Counted from the first letter of the stretch, positions 23,232 to 32,314 are shown. The stretch: 45,009 nt of DNA from Candidatus Saccharibacteria bacterium UBA1103 (GCA_905373275.1 CAJPSI010000001.1:1-45009); one strand, 5' to 3'. Made by a program: numbers and translations. Notes: a model not told the origin generated them from the letters alone.

Positions 23232-24308
23232 CTAGTCCAGCTGATAGTCCGGGTTGAAGTCGAAGTCGAGATAGGCGTACCGGCCGAGCCGGTAGGCTAG
23301 ATAGTCGTCCAGGCATTGCTTAGTCTTTGCCGAAAGATCACCGACTCGTCGTGCCGTGCCGTCGCCTGATAGGACGAGCGGGTTGATGTAGCGTCGTTTA
23401 GTGACGATGCTTCGGCAATACTTCCCCGCTACCGGAGTGTCACTACTGTATACTCGCTTTGCTTTCCGGAACTGTTGGAAACGACTCACTAAATACTCGT
23501 CGCCGCTATTTAGGATCCGGCTGATGATTTCATCCTCGCTATAGCGGTAGAAGTCGCTTGGCTGAAGTAGCCCTTGCTTAACCATCCGCTTGAGAGCATC
23601 GGCGATGAACTGCATGGTTAACTTGTGACGATTCTCGACCCAACACGGCCACAGTTGAGAGATGGTGGCGATATACTCTTCGGCTACCGGCAGGTGCTGA
23701 AAACCCAGTTCGTCGACCCCCTCTTCATTTTGTAGCACGATGACGTCGTCGTAAGTCCGCTTGATCCGATCTATCTCCCAGACACGGTTAAGCACCAGTC
23801 CGGCTGAGTAGGAGTATTCGAAACGGTCAGCCGAAAGCTTCGGCGTATCATTATCGGCGATAGGATAAAGCTTGTAATCGTCAACCTGACTCAGCTTGAT
23901 GTGGTCACGCTTGAGCAGGTGCATGATCTCGGGAGAGTCACTAATTATCTGCGAGGTCTCGACTTCGGTCGCTTCTTGCTTCAGATAATCACCCCGGAAG
24001 AAATCGATGCAGTGCTTGAATGTCGGCGTAGCGATGTCGTGGAATAGCCCGGCTAGGGTTTGCTTACGATCCCCGGTGTAGTGCCAGACAATCAGCGCCA
24101 CACCTATACTATGGGTAAGGTTGGAGTACCAATACTTATTGTGGTAGAGATCGGTATGGTCTGACCCCCAGTTCATGCCGGTCCCTTCGAGGCGTCTCAT
24201 AGCCGGGGTGTCAATATATTCGGTCAACCAACCGGGAAATTCGGGGCTAAGCACCCGGTAATACGCCTTAACCTCGTCGTTCAATCCCTTGATATAGTCA
24301 CTTGTCAT
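23232..24308 (-). CDS. HD-domain phosphohydrolase
   Basis: The HD fold is supported by YSNLTHSIGVALIVWHYTG (His66) and TLAGLFHDIATPTFKHCIDF (His90-Asp91), followed by a helical body with further conserved-looking acidic residues (SADRFEYSYSAG). HD enzymes hydrolyse nucleotides or phosphodiesters, for example dNTP triphosphohydrolases, 5'-nucleotidases or (p)ppGpp-type substrates. I cannot narrow the substrate. Length from the ATG at 24308 is 358 aa. That start has AGGAGGGG three bases upstream; 14 upstream codons are open but lack a site. TATAAT lies about 20 bases further up. The Nudix gene follows upstream on the same strand, and both would act on nucleotides. Confidence 0.8.
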   Translation of the reverse strand: MTSDYIKGLNDEVKAYYRVLSPEFPGWLTEYIDTPAMRRLEGTGMNWGSDHTDLYHNKYWYSNLTHSIGVALIVWHYTGDRKQTLAGLFHDIATPTFKHCIDFFRGDYLKQEATEVETSQIISDSPEIMHLLKRDHIKLSQVDDYKLYPIADNDTPKLSADRFEYSYSAGLVLNRVWEIDRIKRTYDDVIVLQNEEGVDELGFQHLPVAEEYIATISQLWPCWVENRHKLTMQFIADALKRMVKQGLLQPSDFYRYSEDEIISRILNSGDEYLVSRFQQFRKAKRVYSSDTPVAGKYCRSIVTKRRYINPLVLSGDGTARRVGDLSAKTKQCLDDYLAYRLGRYAYLDFDFNPDYQLD

Positions 24309-24403
24309 TATCCCCTCCTCTAGTGTGGTTATATTATAGCGCAGCCGCAAAGATCGGGCTGACTAGCGGAAGCATCATTGAGAAATCTTTATCTATCAGG
24401 GGG

Positions 24404-24880
24404 CTATGCGGTATGCTCAAACTTATCCAAGAAGTCTCGCAAGCGATCCAAGATGATATACTCCTTCTTCATCGGTTCGCTTGACTCCAGTAGCTTTCGA
24501 GCTTTGTCGAATTCCAGCCATTCGACGCCATCGTGCTCGGCGTCATACTTGCCGGTGTTCTCCAGGGGGATCATGGCGAAATAGTGAGTAGTCTTATTGA
24601 GATGTACGCCGTCTTTCATGAAATCATCGGTGAAAGCACCCAGGTAACCCTTTATCTCAGCTCGTATTCCCGACTCTTCCAGTACTTCTCGTCGAGCGTC
24701 GTCCTCCAGTGTCTCGTCGTGGTGTAAAGTTCCTTTCGGCAGATGATAGTGTCGTCCATCCAGCCGATTGCGGTAGAGTACTACCACCTCTAGCTGCCCT
24801 TGCTGATGACGGTAGACTACCCCACCCGCCGAGATATGATAAGGCCAAGTCTCGGTATGACGATATTCTGCTGAGTGCAT
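24404..24880 (-). CDS. Nudix hydrolase
   Basis: It should cleave a nucleoside diphosphate linked to another group. The Nudix box is perfect: Gly50, Glu56, Arg64-Glu65, Glu68-Glu69 and Gly71 (GTLHHDETLEDDARREVLEE). ISAGGVVY and LPKG frame the substrate strand, as in diadenosine polyphosphate hydrolase or MutT-like members with bis-phosphate handling. Length 158 aa is typical. I chose the ATG at 24880 because AAGGGGGG lies six bases before it. The frame remains open 31 more codons to a GTG at 24973 without a site, and that part does not resemble the fold. The exact substrate is unknown. Confidence 0.9.
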   Translation of the reverse strand: MHSAEYRHTETWPYHISAGGVVYRHQQGQLEVVVLYRNRLDGRHYHLPKGTLHHDETLEDDARREVLEESGIRAEIKGYLGAFTDDFMKDGVHLNKTTHYFAMIPLENTGKYDAEHDGVEWLEFDKARKLLESSEPMKKEYIILDRLRDFLDKFEHTA

Positions 24881-24987
24881 TATATTAACCCCCCCTTCGT
24901 TTACTGCTAGTCTAAAGCTTCTGCTTACTCCCTCTGATACTTCGTCCGGCGTCATGTCGGATGTGTCTATCACGGTTGTACTAAATG

Positions 24988-25017
24988 CCGCTATGGTGTT
25001 CAGTCTACACCATGCTT
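24988..25017. repeat. Short intergenic repeat, copy 2 (copy 1 at 21231)
   Basis: Partner of 21231-21263. Here TGGTGT and ACACCA (24993-25012) also form a 6-bp hairpin. It lies between dus and the Nudix gene. Confidence 0.35.
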
Positions 25018-25060
25018 ACATATTTCATACTACAGGCATAACACCACGTATGTCTAGAGA

Positions 25061-26056
25061 TTAGGTTTCATGATGTGGCGGTACTTCGGCCAGTACTTGC
25101 CTGATTTCGTCGGTGGAGGTGCAGGCGTAGAGGCGGGCTCGCAGGTCGCTAGCCCCGGCGAAGCCATTGACATATATCTTAAAGAAGTGCTTGAGCGAGT
25201 CGAAATTGCGGACTAGTTCGGGGCGCTCAGCGGGCATGATCAGGCGATATTTATCGTATTGATCTAAGTGATAGAGAAATAGATCAAATAGCTCGGACCG
25301 GCTACGCGGTCCGCCGGAACGGTCAAAGCAAAACGGATTAGCGAAGACGCCTCGTCCGATCATGTAGCCATCTACGCCGGGGTGCTGATGATGGAGTGCC
25401 GTGATCCAGGCATAGTCGGCGATATCGCCGTTGATGACCAGCCTGGTCGGCGGTGATAGCCGATCTCGCAAGCTGACCAGCTCGGAGATTAGCTCGTAGT
25501 GGGCCGGGACTTTACTCATCTCCTTGCGGGTACGCAAATGGACTGTTAGGCAGGCTAGCTTCTGACTAAGCAAAAAAGTAATCCAATCCCGGTACTCCGC
25601 TACCCTCGTTCGTCCCAGCCTGGTCTTAACTGATACCGGTAGTCCGCCCTCCTTAGTGGCGGCGATAATCTGCTGAGCCAGCTGACAATTACCGATCATA
25701 CCTGAGCCGGCACCGATCTTAACTACATCTTTAGCGGGGCAGCCCATATTAATATCTATTCCGTCGAAGCCCTGCTCGCCGAGAGCGTGACTCATGGTGG
25801 CGAAGTGATCGGGCTCAGTTCCCCAGATCTGAGCCACGATGGGTGCTTCGCCGGCGTCGTGCGTCAGACGACCGATGGTGGAGAAATTACCTTGCTCGCT
25901 ACAAAAGCTGGCGGTATTGGTAAACTCGGTCACGAATACGTCGGGGCGAGCCGCCCGAGCGACGACATGACGAAAGACGATGTCGGTCACATCTTCCATC
26001 GGGGCAAGCACGCTGAAAGGTGATGGCAGCTTGGTCCAGAAGCTAATCGTGTTCAA
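25061..26056 (-). CDS. tRNA-dihydrouridine synthase (Dus)
   Basis: Dus reduces uridine to dihydrouridine in tRNA D loops using FMN. The TIM barrel opens with FSVLAPMEDVTDIVFRHVVA, then TEFTNTASF, PIVAQIWG, GIDINMGCPAKDVVKIGAGS with the catalytic Cys106, VSVKTRLG, LTVHLRTRKEM (where many family members have HGRTR), LVINGDI and YMIGRGVFANP. The C-terminal helical domain continues to the end. Length 331 aa is normal. The start is a TTG at 26056, four bases after AAGGTGG, and overlaps the end of the helicase gene by 14 bases; the next ATG would cut the first barrel strand. Translation is probably coupled. The DusB-like subgroup is likely but not certain. Confidence 0.92.
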   Translation of the reverse strand: MNTISFWTKLPSPFSVLAPMEDVTDIVFRHVVARAARPDVFVTEFTNTASFCSEQGNFSTIGRLTHDAGEAPIVAQIWGTEPDHFATMSHALGEQGFDGIDINMGCPAKDVVKIGAGSGMIGNCQLAQQIIAATKEGGLPVSVKTRLGRTRVAEYRDWITFLLSQKLACLTVHLRTRKEMSKVPAHYELISELVSLRDRLSPPTRLVINGDIADYAWITALHHQHPGVDGYMIGRGVFANPFCFDRSGGPRSRSELFDLFLYHLDQYDKYRLIMPAERPELVRNFDSLKHFFKIYVNGFAGASDLRARLYACTSTDEIRQVLAEVPPHHET

Positions 26057-29000
26057 TTAGCCACCTTTCGAACTGTTTAGTGCCGGTTAGCGACCGGGCG
26101 AACTGGCTGACATCCGGGAAGTCAAGGTTGACGATCCGTCTATAGACCGCTTGAACCAGCTTGGTGAATTCATCCATGTCGGCTAGCCGGCCGTAGTCAA
26201 ACACCGGTGCGATCAATTGTCCGGTCTTAGGGTCCGGCACGACGAATTCGATTACCCCTTCGGTGACTTGCCAGTCGTGATACTGATTCGAACTTTCAAA
26301 GAGTAGTTTGTAAAACATTAGCTGGTTGGCATAGGCGTGGATGCTATCTTTATTGATCGAGCTGAAGCTGGGAAAAAACTTGCCGGTCTTGTAATCGGTG
26401 ATGATAGCTCGACGTTTGTGGCTATCTAATTCGACGGCGTCCAGCTTGCCGTTTAATCTCACGCCGTCAGAGATAGTCGCCTCCAGTCTGAGCTCGGCTC
26501 GCTGATTAGGGCGAAAGCTCTCGGAGCGTTTTTCATAGTAGGCGTCTATTATCGCCCGACCTTTGGCTGACCATTTTCGGGCAGTGGCTTCGTCTAGACT
26601 GGTGGTACGGAAGCTAGTTTGAAAGACTTGATAGGTCTGCTCAATCGGTGGTAGCTTGCCGGGGTGGTCTTCGCTGCCGGCGTAGTTGTGCAGACTCTGC
26701 ATGACGGCATGGATGGCGGTACCGAATAGCTGATTAACAGTCTGAACTCCAGGTAGGCGCAGGAGCCGGTCGAGTAAGAACCGCTCCGGACCGCCATAAG
26801 TCAAGTCAGTAAAGGCGTTCAGGTCGCTAGCTGACAAGGAGTAGCTGCTCAATCGGTCGGCTAGGAGCGACTTTCGGTCGAGACTACTGTCTAAGAGGAA
26901 GCTAAAAGCACTGGTGGCTAACTCCTTGGTGGCTTCGGGTGTATCCGGCTCATTTAGGCTGGTCGCCGGGATGTAGTCTAGGGCATATTCCAGCTGATTC
27001 AGCTCCTTGCTACCCTGGCCGGAGTGCGATGATAGATGAAGCTGGCGAATGGCTCTGGTGATGGCGACGAAGAATAGACGGCGCTTTTCATCATCGGTAG
27101 TGCCGGCATTATCTAGAGGTAGATTAGGTGGCAGCTTGATCATGGCGTTTTTCTCTCTGCACTTACTTCCCCACTCCTCACTCTCGGCGTCTATCAGGTA
27201 GACGGTGTCGAATTCCAACCCTTTGGCTTTGTGGGCGGTCATTAGCTGGACACCTTCGGCAGTACCGTAAGTGGTGACCGAGCTGAGGCTCTCGTTAAGC
27301 GCCTGATATCTGTCGGCAAATTTCAGCAGGTCGCTCAAAGTATTTTTGCGGTCAGGCCGGTACTGCTCCAGAGCTTGGCTCAGGGTGGTATAGTCGCCGA
27401 GGAAGTTTAAGTAGGCTAGGCTGTCTTGGGCTAGCTTATCTGCTCCAAAATAGTACCGGTAAATCGGCGAGCGATATTTTTTCTCAGCCAAAGATACCGG
27501 GTCGTCCGGCCGGTCTGCCCCCCAATCGTCTTCGTCGTTCGGCAGCCCGGTAATCCCCATCAGCTCGGCACACATTACTTCTAAGGGGCTATCTAATGAG
27601 CGTTGCGCCTGCTCTTTGAGCCAGCTGATTAGGTGGGGATGGCGCTTAGCGATAGCCTTAAACCAATTGCCCCACTGTGCCTCGGTGTCCAGGCTGATCT
27701 GATAAAACTCTTCCCCGCTGATACCGAAAGCCGGGCTGGCAATAATATGCGGCAGATAAGCATTGGCGTCGGTGACATTATTGTGAGCGATGCAGACTAC
27801 CGCTCGGGCTAAGTTAAGCAGCAGCTTGATCAGCTCGGAATCAAAGACGTTCTGCTGATGCTGATAGGTAAAGGGAATATCAAGAGCGGTCAGAAAGTCG
27901 GTCAGCTGAACCAGACTCTTGTGGCGACGAGCGATGACGGCGATCTGGGCCGGCTTCGCCCCCTGATCAATTGCTTGTTTGATTCTGCCAGCAACATGGC
28001 TAAATTCGCCGGCTTGGCTGGTAGCAACCGTCCAATCAATCCGGCACTTGTAGTCGCTATGGTGAGCCACCAGTTGCTTAGGCGTGCCGTCGGCATTAGT
28101 TAGGCGCTCGGTGATATCGCCGGCTACTTGCTCTGCCAGCTCGATGATGGCGGTACCGCTACGATAATTAGTCTGCAGGTTGACTTGGCGCAGCTTGGGG
28201 TAACGGCGAGTAAAGGTCTGAATATTGCCGATGTCTGCCCCCTGGAAGCGATAGATAGCCTGGTCGTCGTCGCCCACCACCATCAGATTGGGCTGATCAT
28301 CATAGTCGGTCAGTAGATGAAGCAAGCGCATCTGCGCTTCATTGGTATCCTGAAATTCGTCGACCATGACATACTGGTACTGCTCCTGCAGGGTGGCTTT
28401 TAGCCCGGGGTGTTCAGTGATCGCCTGAATCACCCTGAGGATCATGTCGTTAAAATCGTACAGCTGGCACTCGTCCATTTTGGCTAAGTATTGACGATAG
28501 ATGCCCAGGGCAAACTTCAGCTTACGACAATGCTCGGTGATTATAAGTGTCTTAGCACCGTTGTCACTATTACCGACCCAGCGATTCTTGAAGGCGGTGA
28601 TCGGCTTGGTGCTGCCGTCTTCACTAGCTGTAGTATAAGCCTCCGCTAAGTCATTAGCCATGATCTGAGCTAGGGTCGGAGTAATGGCCTGGGCTAGTGA
28701 TGGGGTCTGTGCGGCTAGCCGGCGTAGCTCGACCAGTAGGTCATCACACTTAGAAATAGTTTTCTTGCTGATACCCTTGGTAAATACTTCATTGATGGTA
28801 GGTTCTATATCGGTACAGAAGTCTAGATCTTGATCAACCAGCTCTTCCAGCTGGTCGGGGTTCAGCCCCGAGTTCTTAAAGTCGCTGATGAGCTTCTGTA
28901 TAGTCTTTAGGTAGATTGGTTGACCGCTAGGGTTGAGCGTGGCTAGGGGGTTGTCGTAGCTGAGCCCGGCTATGATTTCAGTCAGAATCTCGGCCTGGGT

Positions 29001-29363
29001 CAGCTGGTCGGCCGGCTGATAATTGGCGCCGCTGTAAAAATACTCGCCAAAGCGCCCGATAATCGTCGAGCCGAAGCTATGAAAAGTTTGGATCTCTACC
29101 TGATAAGCCGTCGAGCCGATGATCTGGGCCAGGCGTTTCACCATATTAGCCGAGCCGGAGTCGGTGAAGGTCAAGCAGAGGATGTTTGACGGGTCGGCGT
29201 CGGTCTGATGTAGGATATTAGCTGCCCGCACGGCGAGAAGCTCAGTCTTGCCGGTGCCCGGTCCGGCCACCACCATCAAGGGGCCACTGATAATATCGAC
29301 AGCTTGCCGCTGCTGGGCATTTAATCCTTTAAGACGCCTACTAAACTCAGCTTCATAATCCAT
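26043..29363 (-). CDS. UvrD/Rep-family helicase with RecB-like nuclease domain
   Basis: This is a superfamily 1A 3'-5' helicase. Motifs in order: Gln motif LNAQQRQAVD, Walker A AGPGTGKTELL (34-40), DEFQDTNEAQ, GDDDQAIYRFQGAD, TNYRSG, TAHKAKGLEFDTVYLID and VAITRAI. The C-terminal 250 residues carry a PD-(D/E)XK nuclease core (LNGKLDAVEL, IITDYKTGKFF and QLMFYKLL), so it is an AddA/AddB-like or AdnB-like fusion in one 1106-aa chain. It would process double-strand breaks and may attack linear foreign DNA. No RecB/AddB partner is present here. TAGAAT ends six bases before the ATG, so it may be leaderless. Confidence 0.95.
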   Translation of the reverse strand: MDYEAEFSRRLKGLNAQQRQAVDIISGPLMVVAGPGTGKTELLAVRAANILHQTDADPSNILCLTFTDSGSANMVKRLAQIIGSTAYQVEIQTFHSFGSTIIGRFGEYFYSGANYQPADQLTQAEILTEIIAGLSYDNPLATLNPSGQPIYLKTIQKLISDFKNSGLNPDQLEELVDQDLDFCTDIEPTINEVFTKGISKKTISKCDDLLVELRRLAAQTPSLAQAITPTLAQIMANDLAEAYTTASEDGSTKPITAFKNRWVGNSDNGAKTLIITEHCRKLKFALGIYRQYLAKMDECQLYDFNDMILRVIQAITEHPGLKATLQEQYQYVMVDEFQDTNEAQMRLLHLLTDYDDQPNLMVVGDDDQAIYRFQGADIGNIQTFTRRYPKLRQVNLQTNYRSGTAIIELAEQVAGDITERLTNADGTPKQLVAHHSDYKCRIDWTVATSQAGEFSHVAGRIKQAIDQGAKPAQIAVIARRHKSLVQLTDFLTALDIPFTYQHQQNVFDSELIKLLLNLARAVVCIAHNNVTDANAYLPHIIASPAFGISGEEFYQISLDTEAQWGNWFKAIAKRHPHLISWLKEQAQRSLDSPLEVMCAELMGITGLPNDEDDWGADRPDDPVSLAEKKYRSPIYRYYFGADKLAQDSLAYLNFLGDYTTLSQALEQYRPDRKNTLSDLLKFADRYQALNESLSSVTTYGTAEGVQLMTAHKAKGLEFDTVYLIDAESEEWGSKCREKNAMIKLPPNLPLDNAGTTDDEKRRLFFVAITRAIRQLHLSSHSGQGSKELNQLEYALDYIPATSLNEPDTPEATKELATSAFSFLLDSSLDRKSLLADRLSSYSLSASDLNAFTDLTYGGPERFLLDRLLRLPGVQTVNQLFGTAIHAVMQSLHNYAGSEDHPGKLPPIEQTYQVFQTSFRTTSLDEATARKWSAKGRAIIDAYYEKRSESFRPNQRAELRLEATISDGVRLNGKLDAVELDSHKRRAIITDYKTGKFFPSFSSINKDSIHAYANQLMFYKLLFESSNQYHDWQVTEGVIEFVVPDPKTGQLIAPVFDYGRLADMDEFTKLVQAVYRRIVNLDFPDVSQFARSLTGTKQFERWLIEHD

Positions 29364-29425
29364 GACTATATTCTACCCCATCTTGGGTGGTTTTATTGGA
29401 TTACATGAGCGGCTTTTCTGAGTAG

Positions 29426-30085
29426 CTAGCTAGATTGTTTCATGACACGATTAATTTTTTCTTTTAACTCGTTTATAAATTGCTTGTCGAATTCTTTTTT
29501 CTCGCTATCGGTCATCTCATCCCATGTCTTATTGCGATTATATGACTCAAAGGCCGCTCCAATAGGATACCCGGAGTTGTTGTATGGACGTCGCAATTTG
29601 TCCTTATTAAGGAATCCATTATTCACGTTATAAACGATTTCGTAAGCTCCGTTTGGTGCGACTATGGCAACACATTGTTTGAAGTAGCAATCATAGTTCT
29701 TTAGATTCTTGGTCTTTTTCTGTAGGAATTTCCAAAATACTTCATTACTAGTGCTTTCCGGTAGCTCACCACCCCATCGGCGTAGCGCTACGCCCGGTTC
29801 ACCATTCAGCTCTTTAATAAAGAAGCCGGTATCATCACCGATCGACACCTTGCCCGTTGTAACTGCGTATGCCCTGGCTTTGGCGATAGCATTATCCTCA
29901 ATGGAATCAATACCTTCCGGAACGTCAATCTTAATGTTGTCTGATTTGGGTGATGTTAGCTTGTATTCGTCTCCAAGGTAGAGTTTGTAGTCACTGAGCT
30001 TGGACATGTTGCCGGTCGCCACAAACACTTCTTTTTTGCCCGAGGTGCTTGCGCCGGTAACAATAAATAGTGGTCTTTCTGTCAT
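29426..30085 (-). CDS. RdgB/HAM1-like NTP pyrophosphatase with a P-loop-like N-terminal stub
   Basis: RdgB enzymes hydrolyse ITP/XTP and dITP to monophosphates. The family region starts at about residue 20: VFVATGNMSKLSDYKLYLGD (the T-x-N-x-x-K motif), SIEDNAIAKARAYAVTTGK, SIGDDTGFFIKELNGEPGV and RRWGG. The first 18 residues (MTERPLFIVTGASTSGKK) do not belong to that family and look like the beta strand and P-loop that open a nucleoside-kinase or AAA ATPase. A GTG at codon 20 could be the ancestral start. So the gene may be a fusion scar with a broken kinase. AT-rich and likely transferred. The C-terminus (DEMTDSEKKEFDKQFINELK) also differs from standard RdgB. An alternative is a XTP pyrophosphatase-like relative. 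Confidence 0.75.
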   Translation of the reverse strand: MTERPLFIVTGASTSGKKEVFVATGNMSKLSDYKLYLGDEYKLTSPKSDNIKIDVPEGIDSIEDNAIAKARAYAVTTGKVSIGDDTGFFIKELNGEPGVALRRWGGELPESTSNEVFWKFLQKKTKNLKNYDCYFKQCVAIVAPNGAYEIVYNVNNGFLNKDKLRRPYNNSGYPIGAAFESYNRNKTWDEMTDSEKKEFDKQFINELKEKINRVMKQSS

Positions 30086-30373
30086 AATGTTCTTTCTTGA
30101 GTAGTATTGCTACAATTGATTGTTTAAGATAGATTTATTTATAGTATAAAGCGGCACGGCTGCAAATACACTTTCTACATTAACGCCTTAATTGCTCTGA
30201 GTTAGTGTGCTTTGACGACTTAAGTATTGCTGGAGTTAACAGGCAATCATACGTTGCAATTGTCTGATAGTATAGGGTTGCTTACCTGCTAGCCGCCAGC
30301 CAGCTTGGTCTATCCAATAAGAATGGCCGCCATATAACACAAGCCGTTGTATGCAAAGAAGATAAAATGGTAG
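30086..30373. other. Intergenic DNA without a recognisable gene
   Basis: This 288-base stretch is AT-rich and I see no coding frame, tRNA or strong hairpin with a T-run. TATACT and TATAAA strings near 30140-30150 (minus strand) could be -10 boxes for the RdgB-like gene. Confidence 0.5.
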
Positions 30374-30913
30374 CTACATATGCAGGTGCTGATAGCCAAA
30401 TCTAGCCAGCTCGGGGGAGATATCTTCATAACTCTTGCCGGCCAGCAAACCGCCGGCGATGAAGTCTTCTTGAGTAACATCTGCCAAGATAAAGTCAGGC
30501 GGAGTGAACGACGCCTTGGCGTCAAGCGAATCAAATTCGAAATCAATTAGCACTAGCCCAGCTAATTTGCCGGTAAAAACGTCAAGCTCGGCTTTACTAC
30601 CGTCAATCTGCATTTTATACCGATCCTTAGCAACTCTCTTTTGGCTAGCTATAGCAAGTGCCTCGAATTCATCTTTGTTCAGGCTAATGGTCTGCTCTAC
30701 CTGAGCCGAGGCGTCGCCATCCTTGATGGGCGTCTTCTTGGTTATCTCGCAATGGTCATCTTGCCGACGTAAACGCAAATGAGCATGACCCGGGGTATCA
30801 GGAATGTAGATATCCAGCAGATGGCTGGGTGATACACCGGCAATCTCTTTCGGTATTGATTTAACCAGGTAAGTTAGCTCTAGTTCAGTTTCCACGTAAT
30901 AGTCCTCCATCAT
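30374..30913 (-). CDS. CYTH-domain protein (triphosphate tunnel metalloenzyme)
   Basis: CYTH enzymes bind triphosphorylated substrates in a beta tunnel (thiamine triphosphatase, class IV adenylate cyclase, polyphosphatase). The entry motif ETELELTYLVK gives the ExExK pattern. HLRLRRQDDHCEITKKTP, VAKDRYKMQIDGSKAELDVF, VLIDFEFDS and a late Lys/Tyr-rich turn (FIAGGLLAGKSYEDI) fit the remaining tunnel strands. Length 179 aa is typical. Two ATGs stand in tandem at 30913 and 30910. TACATT ends seven bases before the first, compatible with a leaderless start. Inorganic triphosphatase activity is the usual default for bacterial members; this is not shown by the sequence. Confidence 0.87.
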   Translation of the reverse strand: MMEDYYVETELELTYLVKSIPKEIAGVSPSHLLDIYIPDTPGHAHLRLRRQDDHCEITKKTPIKDGDASAQVEQTISLNKDEFEALAIASQKRVAKDRYKMQIDGSKAELDVFTGKLAGLVLIDFEFDSLDAKASFTPPDFILADVTQEDFIAGGLLAGKSYEDISPELARFGYQHLHM

Positions 30914-31109
30914 TTTGTTGAATGTAATTACATACTTTTCTAAATCCAGCGATATATTTATTGGCTTTGTCGCACAACCCTACCTAACCTCCAAGTAAAA
31001 CGAGTAGTGCTGTGTTTGTAGTATCATGAAAAACCAAACAGATAGTGCTACCCGTAACCATAATAACACCATATGCGTCAGCGCCGGATATGTTAAAATT
31101 ACGGTAGTT

Positions 31110-31598
31110 ATGAATGATCAGCTGTACGATGAAGTTAGCTTAGAGCGCCGTATCTATGAAGAGTTTAAGCTGGATACTAAGATTCAGTCGATCATCGTCC
31201 GGCAGATACCGGCCGGCCGTAGTGCTGTGGCAACAGTCTTTCTGAGCGAGAAGCACCAGTTATACTGCTTCATTGATTCGCCGATGCGTCTAACTTTGCG
31301 AGACGTCCGCAAAATCGTTAGTCGGATGGGATTAAAAGCACTGAAGTACCTGCCGCCCCATGACGACGAAGCGTATTTCGACACCGTCGCTAGAGACAAG
31401 TTTAACGCTATGTTTCCGGGTAGAATGGTGGTGACTAGTGAAGACCTCTTCTACTACAAGACGATGGCACCCTACTGCCCCGCTCTGGTACAAATAGGAG
31501 AAGTGACCTGCGGTGTGATCAAGCAATACGACCCTACGGCGGTGGGTAGCTGGCGGCCCAGCGTCAAGTTTAGCTATCGGCGCTTGCAGACCAGCTAG
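31110..31598 (+). CDS. Conserved-looking protein of unknown function (162 aa)
   Basis: I do not recognise the family with confidence. The protein is soluble, mixed alpha/beta, with RRIYEEFKLDTKIQSIIVRQ, VATVFLSEKHQLYCFIDSPM, RDVRKIVSRMGLKALKYLPP and FPGRMVVTSEDLFYYKTMAP. The repeated strand-helix rhythm recalls small editing or nucleotide-binding domains, but that is weak. The frame is open from an ATG at 31026, yet an extended -10 box (TGTTAAAAT, 31091-31099) lies inside that longer frame and 10 bases before the ATG at 31110, so I take 31110. No Shine-Dalgarno site precedes either. Its stop overlaps the stop of the next gene by four bases, tail to tail. Confidence 0.7.
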   Translation: MNDQLYDEVSLERRIYEEFKLDTKIQSIIVRQIPAGRSAVATVFLSEKHQLYCFIDSPMRLTLRDVRKIVSRMGLKALKYLPPHDDEAYFDTVARDKFNAMFPGRMVVTSEDLFYYKTMAPYCPALVQIGEVTCGVIKQYDPTAVGSWRPSVKFSYRRLQTS

Positions 31599-32311
31599 GT
31601 GCTTTTCTTGTTTGATTTGCTGCCGGATTTTGGTGTAGTCTTGGTGCTTTTCTTAGCCTTGCCGATCTTCGGCTTAGCAGCTTCCGTTCCCGTTTGGTCG
31701 GTCGGCTTGATATCGTGTTCCGCTTGGTTGGTAGTGTCATCTGTTTGCGGCTTAGGATCTCCATCTTCGCTGTGTCCAGCCGAGATACGATTGAGCCATC
31801 GCTCTGTATGTCGGTGCTTGGCGATGCGTAGCCCGACCATCCCGATAATGATGGGTACGATGCCGGTTGCGGCAATGCTGCCGGAGGCAAAGATAGTTTG
31901 GCGGAGCGTCTTTTTGCCCGAGTTCTGGTGATCGGGCAGATAGGCGTTATTGGCGGGGTGATTCGGGTCGTACTTGATCTTGACTGACTGTCCACTATGG
32001 AGGCGACATTTATCGGTGGTCGGTTCGCCACGATAACCTAGGATGGCGGTATACTCATCGCCTTTGATCCGAAAACGATAATCTACCTGGCAAGCCTGAT
32101 TGTTGCGACCACGTTCGTCGTCGCCGATGCCGGTTATCTTATTCACACTGATTACCCGAGCATTTGTCTCCTTAGTACGTCTGGTCGAGGCTTGATATTG
32201 CCAGATGGTGACGACGGACAGCAGCAAGGTAGCCAACCCGATCAAGATTAAGATCTGGCAAGCGGGACGAAACATTATCCCGATTAGGCGACGGCTGGTG
32301 CTGTGCGTCAC
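31595..32311 (-). CDS. DUF3592-like membrane protein, second of a pair
   Basis: Two membrane helices (about residues 15-37 and 140-165) flank an outside beta-rich domain: ACQVDYRFRIKGDEYTAILG, HSGQSVKIKYDPNHPANNAY. This pattern is typical of DUF3592 proteins. A Lys/Thr/Ser/Gln-rich cytoplasmic tail of about 65 residues follows (KKSTKTTPKSGSKSNKKST). The start is a GTG at 32311, seven bases after GAGAGGGA and three bases after the upstream stop. It is a diverged paralog of that upstream gene (shared NPANNxY motif). Function unknown. Confidence 0.75.
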   Translation of the reverse strand: MTHSTSRRLIGIMFRPACQILILIGLATLLLSVVTIWQYQASTRRTKETNARVISVNKITGIGDDERGRNNQACQVDYRFRIKGDEYTAILGYRGEPTTDKCRLHSGQSVKIKYDPNHPANNAYLPDHQNSGKKTLRQTIFASGSIAATGIVPIIIGMVGLRIAKHRHTERWLNRISAGHSEDGDPKPQTDDTTNQAEHDIKPTDQTGTEAAKPKIGKAKKSTKTTPKSGSKSNKKST

Positions 32312-32314
32312 GGA

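Noticed and set aside
22182..24880. Complete restriction-modification system
   Set aside because: Only the methyltransferase is present. The neighbouring HD and Nudix proteins have no nuclease motifs, and the HhH-GPD gene lies beyond the tRNA on the other strand.
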